Origin: Terracoccus sp. 273MFTsu3.1
Lineage (GTDB): Bacteria; Actinomycetota; Actinomycetes; Actinomycetales; Dermatophilaceae
Assembly: GCF_000383675.1 (NCBI RefSeq)
Contig: NZ_KB911832.1
Location: 1-61,929, forward strand
DNA length: 61,929 nt
Direction of reading: 5' to 3'
The notes below the pieces were generated by a model, which was not told the origin of the DNA, ran no database searches, and saw only the letters and a program-made list of their open reading frames with translations. How positions within the stretch are numbered: the stretch's first letter is position 1; each line of letters opens with the position of its first letter. The position numbers and the translations under genes are program-made. This document shows, piece after piece, positions 51,988 to 61,167 of this stretch.

Positions 51988-53153
51988 GCGCTCGCGCGAG
52001 CGACGACGCGACGGCCACGGTCACCCTCGACGTGGCAGACGGCATACGAAGACACATGGACGACGAAAAGGCAGCTGTGACAACACTTTCCGGCCAGAGC
52101 ACCAACGGCGAGATCCCTGAGATCGAGCTCACCGCACGACCCGTCGAGGGCTCGGTCGCGGGCAAGACCGTCCTCGTCACGGGCTCCGACGGTTTCATCG
52201 GGTCGCACGTCGTCGAGCGGCTGCTCGCCGACGGCGCACACGTGCGCGCCTTCTGCCTCTACAACTCCAACGGCTCGACGGGGTGGCTCGACGAGTCCGA
52301 TGCCTTCAAGGCCGCGGTCCGCGACGGGCAGGCCGAGGTCGTCCTCGGCGACATCCGCGATCCCGAGCACGTCATGTCGACCACCGAGGGCGTCGACGTC
52401 GTGCTCCACCTCGCGGCGCTCATCGCGATCCCCTTCTCCTACGTGGCTCCCCGCTCCTACGTCGAGACCAACGTCATCGGCACGCTCAACGTGCTCGAGG
52501 CCGTCCGGCGCCACGGCACGCCGCGGATGGTCAACACGTCGACCTCCGAGGTCTACGGCACGCCCGAGTCGGTGCCGATCACCGAGGCGCACCCGCTCCG
52601 CGGTCAGTCTCCCTACTCGGCGACGAAGATCTCGGCCGACAAGATGTGCGAGTCCTACGCCCTGTCCTTCGAGACGCCGGTGACGACGCTGCGGCCGTTC
52701 AACACGTTCGGCCCCCGCCAGTCGACGCGCGCCGTCATCCCGACCGTGCTGTCGCAGCTGCTCGCCGGTGCGAGCCAGCTCAAGCTCGGCGACGTGACGC
52801 CCAAGCGCGACTTCACCTTCGTCGCCGACACGGCCGACGGCTTCGTCCGCGCAGCTCTGGCCGACGTCGCACCCGGCACGACGATCCAGCTCGGCACCGG
52901 ACGCACCGTGTCGGTCGGCGACGTCGTCGAGCTGTGCCGCAAGGTCACCGGCAGCGACGCCGAGATCGTCACCGAGAGCGACCGCATCCGGCCCGAGGGG
53001 TCCGAGGTGCAGATCCTGCTGTCCGACCCGTCGCTGGCCAACGCGGTGCTCGGCTGGGCGCCCACCGTGTCCTTGGAGGAGGGCCTCGCGGCCACCGCCG
53101 AGTGGCTGCGTCCGCGCGTCGACCCCGAGACCGCCGGGCGGTACCACCGGTGA
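51984..53153 (+). CDS. NDP-GlcNAc 4,6-dehydratase (LegB-like, extended SDR)
   Basis: 389 aa from GTG 51984. The extended-SDR core begins at about residue 55: VAGKTVLVTGSDGFIGSHVVERL (cofactor), LHLAALIAIPFSY, NTSTSEVYGTPESVPITEAH (catalytic Ser/Thr, acidic pair), SPYSATKISADKM (Tyr/Lys) and LRPFNTFGPRQSTRAVIPTV. This is the LegB/GDP- or UDP-GlcNAc 4,6-dehydratase pattern. GTG 51984 gives the 4-bp overlap used throughout this operon, but alternatives are ATG 52056 and GTG 52077, since the first ~40 residues are unconserved-looking and AT-richer than the rest. Confidence 0.92.
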   Translation: MSARASDDATATVTLDVADGIRRHMDDEKAAVTTLSGQSTNGEIPEIELTARPVEGSVAGKTVLVTGSDGFIGSHVVERLLADGAHVRAFCLYNSNGSTGWLDESDAFKAAVRDGQAEVVLGDIRDPEHVMSTTEGVDVVLHLAALIAIPFSYVAPRSYVETNVIGTLNVLEAVRRHGTPRMVNTSTSEVYGTPESVPITEAHPLRGQSPYSATKISADKMCESYALSFETPVTTLRPFNTFGPRQSTRAVIPTVLSQLLAGASQLKLGDVTPKRDFTFVADTADGFVRAALADVAPGTTIQLGTGRTVSVGDVVELCRKVTGSDAEIVTESDRIRPEGSEVQILLSDPSLANAVLGWAPTVSLEEGLAATAEWLRPRVDPETAGRYHR

Positions 53154-54349
53154 CCGCGACCGGCGGGGCGCACGCGACCGGCGAGGCGCACGCGCCCGGA
53201 GCCCGCGGCCCCGAGGGCACGATCCCGCTCGCGGTCCCCAACATCGGCGAGCTCGAGCGCCGCTACGTCCTCGAAGCCGTCGAGTCGGGCTTCGTCTCGT
53301 CCGTCGGGCCGTTCGTCTCGGAGTTCGAGCGGCGCTTCGCGGAGCGGGTCGGCTCGAAGCACGCCATCGCCTGCGCGACCGGCACGGCCGCGATCCACAT
53401 CGGCCTGATCCTGCTCGGGGTCGAGCGCGACGACGACGTCGTCTGCTCCGACTTCACGTTCGTCGGCTCGGTCAACCCGATCGCCTACTGCGGCGCCCGG
53501 CCCGTCCTCGTCGACGCCGAGACGACGACGTGGAACATCGACCCGGCCCTGCTCGTGGGCGAGCTCGACCGCCGTGCGGCCGCCGGGGAGGCCCAGCCCA
53601 AGGTCGTCGAGATCGTCCACGTCCTCGGTCAGCCCGCCGACATGGGACCGCTCATGGACGCCTGCGACCGGCACGGCATACCCGTGCTCGAGGACGCCGC
53701 GGAGTCGCTCGGGGCGACGTGGACGGCTGGGCCCTACGCCGGGCGCCACACGGGCACGGTCGGCCGGATCGGCTGCTTCTCCTTCAACGGCAACAAGATC
53801 GCGACGACGGGCGGTGGCGGCATGATCGTCACCGACGACGACGACCTCGCTGCCCGGGCGCGCCACCTGACGACCCAGGCGAAGGTGCCCGACGTCGGCT
53901 ACCTCCACGACGAGGTCGGCTACAACTACCGCCTCACGAACATCGCGGCGGGCCTCGGCCTCGCCCAGCTCGAGCGGCTCGACGAGTTCGTCGCGGCCAA
54001 GCACCGCATCGCGTCCCGCTACGACGCGGCCTTCGCCGACCTGCCTCTCGTCCTGCCGCCGCGCGTCGACGGACTCGACGCGACGTACTGGCTCTACTCG
54101 GTCCTCGTGCCCGAGTCCGACGGGCGTGGGCGCGACGAGTTCCTCGCGCACCTCAACGGGCTCGGCGTCGGGGCGCGGGCGCTGTGGCGGCCGCTGCACG
54201 ACCAGCCGCCCTTCCTGTCGGCGCCGCTCGTCGGCGGGGCTGTCGGAGACGGCCTGTTCGCCCGCGGTCTCTCGCTGCCCTGCGCGACCGAGCTGACCGA
54301 CGCCGACCAGGACCGTGTCATCGCGGCGGTGCGCTCCTTCTTCGTCTAG
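53150..54349 (+). CDS. DegT/DnrJ/EryC1 aminotransferase (LegC-like)
   Basis: 399-aa PLP-dependent sugar aminotransferase. A ~30-residue Gly/Ala/His-rich N-terminal extension precedes the domain. Signature segments are ACATGTAAIHIGLILLGV, VCSDFTFVGSVNPIAYCGAR, IPVLEDAAESLGAT (PLP Asp), GRIGCFSFNGNKIATTGGGG (Schiff-base Lys in NGNK), VGYNYRLTNIAAGLGLAQLE and a late WLYSVLVPE. It would install the 4-amino group on the 4-keto sugar made by the dehydratase. GTG overlaps the dehydratase stop by 4 bp. Last gene of the operon. Confidence 0.94.
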   Translation: MTATGGAHATGEAHAPGARGPEGTIPLAVPNIGELERRYVLEAVESGFVSSVGPFVSEFERRFAERVGSKHAIACATGTAAIHIGLILLGVERDDDVVCSDFTFVGSVNPIAYCGARPVLVDAETTTWNIDPALLVGELDRRAAAGEAQPKVVEIVHVLGQPADMGPLMDACDRHGIPVLEDAAESLGATWTAGPYAGRHTGTVGRIGCFSFNGNKIATTGGGGMIVTDDDDLAARARHLTTQAKVPDVGYLHDEVGYNYRLTNIAAGLGLAQLERLDEFVAAKHRIASRYDAAFADLPLVLPPRVDGLDATYWLYSVLVPESDGRGRDEFLAHLNGLGVGARALWRPLHDQPPFLSAPLVGGAVGDGLFARGLSLPCATELTDADQDRVIAAVRSFFV

Positions 54350-54355
54350 GCCGGC

Positions 54356-54374
54356 GCCGTCCGGGCCGGACGGC
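54356..54374 (+). terminator. Terminator hairpin after the nonulosonate operon
   Basis: GCCGTCCG-GGC-CGGACGGC, an 8-bp perfect stem with a 3-nt loop, 6 nt past the aminotransferase stop. Confidence 0.75.
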
Positions 54375-54411
54375 CGACGCACCGCGCCCCGGCGTGGGGC
54401 AGGATGTCGAC

Positions 54412-56298
54412 GTGGAGATCGCCATCGGGCTGCTCGCGATCGCAGCCACCGTCCTCGGGGGGTCCTGGCTCGCGGACCGGTTCGACCTGCCGCCGCCCCT
54501 CGTCCTCATCGTCATCGGCATCCTCGGCTCCTACCTGCCGTTCGTGCCCGAGGTGGCCCTGAGCCCCGAGGTCGTGCTGCTCGGCATCCTCCCGCCCCTG
54601 CTGTACGCCGCCGCGATCCAGACGTCGCTCGTGGACTTCCGCAACAACCGCGGCGTCATCCTCAGCCTGTCCGTCGGGCTCGTGCTCTTCACGGCCCTCG
54701 GGGTGGCGCTCTTCCTGCGGTGGGCGCTCGGCCTCGACTTCGCCGTCGCCTTCGCGATCGGCGCCGTCGTCGCCCCGCCTGACGCGGTCGCGGCCACGGC
54801 GGTGGGCCGGCGCATCGGGCTGCCGCGCCGGCTCGTGTCCATCCTCGAGGGGGAGTCGCTCGTCAACGACGCGACCGCCCTCGTCTCGCTGCGCACCGCC
54901 CTCGCCGCGGCCGGACTCGCCGCGGGCGTGTCGTCCGGCGGAGTGTCCTTCGGCGGCGTCGTGCTCGACTTCGCCTGGGCGTCGGTGGGGGGCATCGCGA
55001 TCGGTGTCGGGGTCGCGCTCGTCGTCTCCGTGCTGCGGCGGCACTTCTCGACCGAGCCGGCCTTCGACACCGTGCTGTCGTTCATGGTGCCCTTCGCGGC
55101 CTACGTCCCGGCGGAGGAGCTGCACGCCTCGGGCGTCATCGCCGTCGTGACCGCGGGCCTCGTCCTCGGCCACAAGTCGCCGCGCACCCAGACCGGCGCC
55201 TCGCGCCTCAGCGAGCGGATCAACTGGACCTCGATCCAGTTCCTCCTCGAGAACGCCGTCTTCCTCCTCATCGGGCTGCAGGTCTTCTACGTCCTCGACA
55301 GCGTCCGCAGCTCGGAGCTGTCTGCGCAGCAGATCACCCTCGCCGCGGTCGGCACGCTCGTCGCGGTGCTCGTCCTGCGGCCCCTGTGGGTCGTGCCGTT
55401 CCGCTTCCTCAGCACCCAGGTGTTCCGCATCGAGGCGCAGGCACCGTGGTCTCACACCGTCGTCCTGTCGTGGGCCGGCATGCGGGGCGTGGTGACGCTC
55501 GCCGCGGCCCTGCTGCTGCCCCAGGAGACCCAGCACCGGGACGTGCTCGTGCTCATCGCCGTCGTCGTCACCGTCGGCACGCTGCTCATCCAGGGCACGA
55601 CGCTGCCGGCCCTGGCCCGCTGGCTCGACGTGCGAGGGCCGGACCCGCGCGAGGACGCGCTCCAGGCGGCCACGGTGCTCCAGGCCGCGACCCGGTCCGG
55701 GCTCGACGTGCTCGACCGGATGGACGACGTCGACGAGGCGACCCGCGACATGTTGCGGTCGAGGTCCGAGGACCGCCTCAACCAGATGTGGGAACGGCTC
55801 GGACCCCGCAGCGGCAACGACGACGAGACCCCGAGCGTCCGCTACCGACGTGCCCGGATGCAGATGCTGCAGGCCGAGCGCGACGAGGTGCTGAGGCTGC
55901 GCGACGAGGGGCGGGCCGACCACGTCGTGCTGCGCGTCGTGCTCAGCTCGCTGGACCTCGAGGAGACCATGCTCGACCGCATCGACGACCAGGAGAGCCG
56001 CCTGGCAGAGAGTGAGATGTTGCCCGTGGACACGATCGAGGCTCCCTGCGAGCACCTCCAGGACACCGACTCCTGCGTCGAGCCGCGCACGCCCGAGGGC
56101 TGCGAGGAGTGCCTCCGCGACGGCACGACGTGGGTGCACCTGCGCCTGTGCCTCCAGTGCGGGCACGTCGGCTGCTGCGACTCGTCCGAGATGAAGCACG
56201 CCACGGCGCACTTCCACGAGACGGAGCACCCCGTGATGCGCTCCATCGAGCCGGGTGAGGCCTGGCGCTGGTGCTTCGTCGACGAGGTCGTCGGCTGA
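54412..56298 (+). CDS. CPA1-type cation/proton antiporter fused to a UBP-type zinc finger
   Basis: 628 aa. Residues ~1-410 hold about 12 hydrophobic helices of a sodium/proton antiporter, with PPDAVAATAVGRRIGLPRRL, ILEGESLVNDATALV (Asp-containing ion site) and VVLSWAGMRGVVTLAAALLL. Residues ~410-540 are a charged helical cytosolic region. The last ~80 residues are Cys/His-rich (APCEHLQDTDSC, GCEECLRDG, LRLCLQCGHVGCCDSSEMKH, FHETEHPVM), the pattern of a zf-UBP domain, which in eukaryotes binds the free C-terminus of ubiquitin. Its bacterial role is unknown. The start is GTG 54412, with a nearby in-frame GTG 18 nt earlier as an alternative. Confidence 0.92.
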   Translation: MEIAIGLLAIAATVLGGSWLADRFDLPPPLVLIVIGILGSYLPFVPEVALSPEVVLLGILPPLLYAAAIQTSLVDFRNNRGVILSLSVGLVLFTALGVALFLRWALGLDFAVAFAIGAVVAPPDAVAATAVGRRIGLPRRLVSILEGESLVNDATALVSLRTALAAAGLAAGVSSGGVSFGGVVLDFAWASVGGIAIGVGVALVVSVLRRHFSTEPAFDTVLSFMVPFAAYVPAEELHASGVIAVVTAGLVLGHKSPRTQTGASRLSERINWTSIQFLLENAVFLLIGLQVFYVLDSVRSSELSAQQITLAAVGTLVAVLVLRPLWVVPFRFLSTQVFRIEAQAPWSHTVVLSWAGMRGVVTLAAALLLPQETQHRDVLVLIAVVVTVGTLLIQGTTLPALARWLDVRGPDPREDALQAATVLQAATRSGLDVLDRMDDVDEATRDMLRSRSEDRLNQMWERLGPRSGNDDETPSVRYRRARMQMLQAERDEVLRLRDEGRADHVVLRVVLSSLDLEETMLDRIDDQESRLAESEMLPVDTIEAPCEHLQDTDSCVEPRTPEGCEECLRDGTTWVHLRLCLQCGHVGCCDSSEMKHATAHFHETEHPVMRSIEPGEAWRWCFVDEVVG

Positions 56299-56311
56299 AG
56301 CCGCGGCTCGT

Positions 56312-58231
<1,920 letters not shown>

Positions 58232-58310
58232 CTCGGCGACGAACTCGGGCTCGGGCCCACCAGCTGCTTCTCCATGACCCGGCGAGCGTACCCGCCACCG
58301 CCGACCGGCC

Positions 58311-59348
58311 TCAGACGAGCCGCTGCGTGACCGTGTGGGTGTCGCCGTCGTGGACGACCGTCGTCATGGCGCCCTGCACGAGCGCGAGGAACGGCGCGAC
58401 GTGGCCGCACTCGACGTCGGCGACGATGGGCACGCCGAGCATCCCCAGGGCGTCGACGACGGCTGCGTGCTGCGTGAAGCCGTGCGGCTCGGGCGCGCTG
58501 GTCCGGGACACGAGGATCCCTCTTGCGGCGTCGAAGAAACCGTGCAGGCGCATCGCGTGCAGGGCGCGGCAGATGTCGTAGGAGCTCCACTCGCAGATGT
58601 CGAGCAGGACGAGCAGGCCCTCTGGGGCGTGCCGTGCGGCAAAGCCGCCCGTGTCGCCGAAGGCTCCCCCCGCGAGGAAGCCGACGGTCTCGACGCAGCC
58701 GCCGACCAGTCGTCCCGTCACGGTGACCGCCTCGCCCTCGTGGCCCGGATCGATGCGGGTCCACGTGCCCCGGCCCTCGAGGGTCATCTCGGAGACCGTC
58801 GGGTTGCCGGCGTAGTCGTCCCAGCCACCGGAGCGGTGCCGCCCGGGGGAGTGCTGCCGCAGCTCGTCCCCGGCCGCGGCGCCCGCCACGTCGACCCAGT
58901 GGAGTATGCCGTCCGGCACGGCATACGGGGTGTCCATGAGGTTCTGCCCGTGGATCGTCGCGATCCCGGTCGTGAGGGTGAGCGGGGTCAGCCAGGTCGA
59001 GGTGTCGGAGAAGCCGACGCACCACGTCGGCTCAGCAGCGGCGACCGCGTCGAGGTCGAGCAGGTCGAGCAGGTCGATGCCCGTCTCACCACCCCATGGC
59101 GGGACGACCGCCCGGATGCTCGGGTTGAGGAGCATCTCCATGAGCTCGGCGGCGCGGGCCTCGCGCGGCCCGCTCACGTGGCTCGGCGCGTGGTTGAGCT
59201 CGCCCACGACGACGTCGAAGCCGCGGTCGCGGAGGCACTGGACGGCATACGTGAACCGTCCCCAGAGCTCGTCGGAGACGCCGGAGCTCGGCGAGGTCAC
59301 GCCGATCCGGTCGCCGGGGCGCAGGGGGGCGGGGTAGCGGATCGGCAT
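58311..59348 (-). CDS. LD-carboxypeptidase / MccF-like S66 peptidase
   Basis: 345-aa serine peptidase. It has [20 protein letters not shown] at the N-terminus, [15 protein letters not shown], the nucleophile Ser in [21 protein letters not shown], and the late Glu/His pair in [11 protein letters not shown] and [13 protein letters not shown]. Family members trim the terminal D-Ala of murein tetrapeptides or inactivate microcin C-type peptide-nucleotides, and the longer middle insert favours the MccF-like branch. Three in-frame ATGs (59369, 59357, 59348) all lie within a perfect hairpin. I chose the last, which gives the usual [13 protein letters not shown] start. Confidence 0.93.
   Translation of the reverse strand: MPIRYPAPLRPGDRIGVTSPSSGVSDELWGRFTYAVQCLRDRGFDVVVGELNHAPSHVSGPREARAAELMEMLLNPSIRAVVPPWGGETGIDLLDLLDLDAVAAAEPTWCVGFSDTSTWLTPLTLTTGIATIHGQNLMDTPYAVPDGILHWVDVAGAAAGDELRQHSPGRHRSGGWDDYAGNPTVSEMTLEGRGTWTRIDPGHEGEAVTVTGRLVGGCVETVGFLAGGAFGDTGGFAARHAPEGLLVLLDICEWSSYDICRALHAMRLHGFFDAARGILVSRTSAPEPHGFTQHAAVVDALGMLGVPIVADVECGHVAPFLALVQGAMTTVVHDGDTHTVTQRLV
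58904..58926. repeat. Inverted pair of the window-wide heptamer GTATGCC/GGCATAC
   Basis: GTATGCC (58904-58910) and GGCATAC (58920-58926) lie 9 nt apart in opposite orientation inside the peptidase gene. There they encode Tyr-Ala with TAT and Gly-Ile with the very rare ATA. This is the densest instance of a motif seen 28 times in the window. Confidence 0.8.
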
Positions 59349-59380
59349 GGCTGCCATCGTGCCAGCCATGCCGATCCGCT
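59336..59380 (-). terminator. Perfect 18-bp hairpin spanning the peptidase start codon
   Basis: AGCGGATCGGCATGGCTG (59336-59353) pairs perfectly with 59363-59380 across a 9-nt loop. It starts 31 nt downstream of the metY stop in the direction of transcription, so it may terminate metY. It also contains all three candidate ATGs of the next gene, the preferred one lying in the distal arm. A weaker GCCCG/CGGGC hairpin (59384-59397) precedes it. Confidence 0.85.
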
Positions 59381-59410
59381 TCAGCCCGGTTTCGGGCCGT
59401 GGTGGGTGAG

Positions 59411-60727
59411 TCAGGCCTTGGCGGCCGTGAAGCCCTGCTCGAGGTCGGCGACGATGTCGTCGATGTGCTCGATGCCGACCGAGAGCCGGACGAGACCCGG
59501 TGTCACGCCGGCGGCGAGGCGGTCCGCGTCGGGCCCCTGGGAGTGCGTCGTCGAGGCCGGGTGGATGACGAGCGAGCGCACGTCGCCGATGTTCGCGACG
59601 TGGCTGTGCAGGGTCAGCGCCTCGACGAACTTCTTGCCCGCCTCGAGGCCGCCGGTGATCTCGAACGAGAGCACGGCGCCGGCCCCACGCGGCGTGTACT
59701 TCTCCGCGAGAGCGTGGAACGGGCTGTCCGGCAAGGAGGCCCACACGACCTTCTCGACCTGGTCATGCCCCTGGAGGTAGGCGGCGACCTGATGCGCGTT
59801 CTCGAGGTGGCGCTCGATGCGCAGCGACAGCGTCTCGATGCCCTGGGCGATGAGGAACGCGTTGAAGGGCGACGCGGCCGGCCCGAGGTCGCGCAGCAGC
59901 TGGACGCGGGCCTTGAGGATGAAGGCGAGGTTCGCGCCCAGCGGGCTGCCGACGCCGAGGTCACGGGCGAAGACGAGCCCGTGGTAGCTCTCCTCGGGCG
60001 TGTTGTAGTTGGGGAACTTCTCCGGGTCGGCGCCGAAGTCGAAGGTGCCCGCGTCGACGATGACGCCGGCGATCGAGGTGCCGTGACCGCCGAGGTATTT
60101 CGTCGCCGAGTGCACGACGACGTCGGCCCCCCATTCGATGGGGCGGATGAGGTAGGGCGTCGCGACGGTGTTGTCGACGACGAGCGGTACGCCGTGCTCG
60201 TGGGCGAGGGCAGCCACCGCCTCGATGTCGAGGATCTCGCTCTTGGGGTTGGCGATGGTCTCGCCGAAGAGGAGCTTGGTGTTGGGGCGGATCGCGGCGC
60301 GCCACGAGTCGATCGACGTCGGGTCCTCGACGAAGCCGACCTCGATGCCGAACTTCGGCAGCGTGTGCTTGAAGAGGTTGAACGTCCCTCCGTAGAGGCT
60401 GGGGGAGACGACGACGTGGTCACCGGCCTCGGCGATGTTGAGCACGGCGAGCGTCTCGGCGGCCTGGCCCGAGGCGACGAGGAGCGCGCCGACACCGCCC
60501 TCGAGCGCGGCGATGCGCTGCTCGACGACGTCGGTCGTCGGGTTCATCAGGCGGGTGTAGATGTTGCCGAACTCCTTGAGCCCGAAGAGGTTCGCGGCGT
60601 GGTCGGTGTCGTTGAAGACGTAGCTCGTCGTCTGGTAGATCGGCAGCGCGCGGGCTCCCGTGGCACTGTCGGGTGCCTGGCCGGCGTGGATCTGCTTGGT
60701 CTCGAAGGACCAGTTGGGCTCGGTCAT
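59411..60727 (-). CDS. metY: O-acetylhomoserine sulfhydrylase (O-acetylhomoserine aminocarboxypropyltransferase)
   Basis: 438-aa PLP enzyme of the Cys/Met-metabolism family that makes homocysteine from O-acetylhomoserine and sulfide. It shows LPIYQTTSYVFNDTDHAANL, YTRLMNPTTDVVEQRIAALE, VVVDNTVATPYLIRPIEWGA (PLP Asp) and VVHSATKYLGGHGTSIAGVI (Schiff-base Lys). The long middle insert with NYNTPEESYHGLVFA is typical of MetY rather than MetB. ATG 60727 lies below a SAM-IV riboswitch, so expression should fall when S-adenosylmethionine is plentiful. Confidence 0.96.
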   Translation of the reverse strand: MTEPNWSFETKQIHAGQAPDSATGARALPIYQTTSYVFNDTDHAANLFGLKEFGNIYTRLMNPTTDVVEQRIAALEGGVGALLVASGQAAETLAVLNIAEAGDHVVVSPSLYGGTFNLFKHTLPKFGIEVGFVEDPTSIDSWRAAIRPNTKLLFGETIANPKSEILDIEAVAALAHEHGVPLVVDNTVATPYLIRPIEWGADVVVHSATKYLGGHGTSIAGVIVDAGTFDFGADPEKFPNYNTPEESYHGLVFARDLGVGSPLGANLAFILKARVQLLRDLGPAASPFNAFLIAQGIETLSLRIERHLENAHQVAAYLQGHDQVEKVVWASLPDSPFHALAEKYTPRGAGAVLSFEITGGLEAGKKFVEALTLHSHVANIGDVRSLVIHPASTTHSQGPDADRLAAGVTPGLVRLSVGIEHIDDIVADLEQGFTAAKA

Positions 60728-60817
60728 CGGTCGTCCTGCTCTTCCTGGGTCGTGTCGCTGACCGGGGTCCCGTGTGACCGGGCCCCGTGCACCGACGGGT
60801 CGGTGCGGGAGAGAGGC

Positions 60818-60937
60818 TCTCCGCGCTTGCCCGAGCGCCGGGTGGCGTCGACGGGCCAGGTCTTCACCCGGGGCACCCCACCGCGGTTGGAGGGTTGCCG
60901 GCCAGCGAGCCGGGGCTTGTCGCTGGCGCTCATGACC
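60818..60937 (-). ncRNA. SAM-IV riboswitch
   Basis: Read on the minus strand from 60937, the leader has GGTCATGAGCGCCAGCGACA, then AAGCCCCGGCTCGCTGGCCG, GCAACCCTCCAACCGCGGTG and GGGTGCCCCGGGTGAAGACC. It ends near 60818 with GGCAAGCGCGGAG, the 3' pseudoknot strand. These blocks match, in order, the SAM-IV aptamer of actinobacteria, including the closing GGTC/GACC helix. Downstream, GGAGAG/CTCTCC (60806-60820) and GCACCGAC/GTCGGTGC (60789-60806) are candidates for the expression platform. It controls metY, 91 nt further on. Confidence 0.94.
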
Positions 60938-61103
60938 TACCGGCGAGTGTACGTATGCGTGTCCGCCACGTGGGAGGGCGTGTCCTCATCGTGGACGAGA
61001 GGTCGCAGACACGGGGTCTGCCGAAAGGCTCACCGGTTGTCGCCCAGGTGGGATCACTTGCAGGGCACGGGAACTCGTTGTCCACAGCTGTGTCTTTCGC
61101 TCT

Positions 61104-61132
61104 TTGAGTCGGACTCGAACACGTGTTCTAAT
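61104..61132 (+). promoter_or_regulatory. Promoter with LexA (SOS) box before the DUF222 gene
   Basis: TTGAGT (61104-61109), 17-bp spacer, TCTAAT (61127-61132) form a good -35/-10 pair. The actinobacterial SOS box TCGAACACGTGTTCTA (61115-61130, one mismatch to TCGAACnnnnGTTCGA) covers the spacer and the -10. LexA bound here would repress the gene until DNA damage. Between the riboswitch and this promoter (60938-61103) I see only an isolated DnaA-box-like TTGTCCACA (61078-61086). Confidence 0.8.
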
Positions 61133-61167
61133 GGTGGTATCAGAAGACCATCGAGAGGAGGCTCGCC

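Noticed and set aside
42395-54349. Recent horizontal acquisition of the nonulosonate block
   Set aside because: I see no integrase, transposase, tRNA target, direct repeats or shift in base composition. The window-wide heptamer is also present throughout it, so if transferred it has long been ameliorated.
60724-60933. A 69-codon minus-strand frame upstream of metY, ending ATGA onto its start
   Set aside because: It lies inside the SAM-IV aptamer and its expression platform. The sequence is explained by RNA structure and the peptide has no recognisable features.
61078-61086. DnaA box TTGTCCACA, possible replication origin
   Set aside because: It is a single exact box (a weaker CTGTCCACAG occurs near 20277) with no cluster, no dnaA/dnaN and no AT-rich unwinding region.
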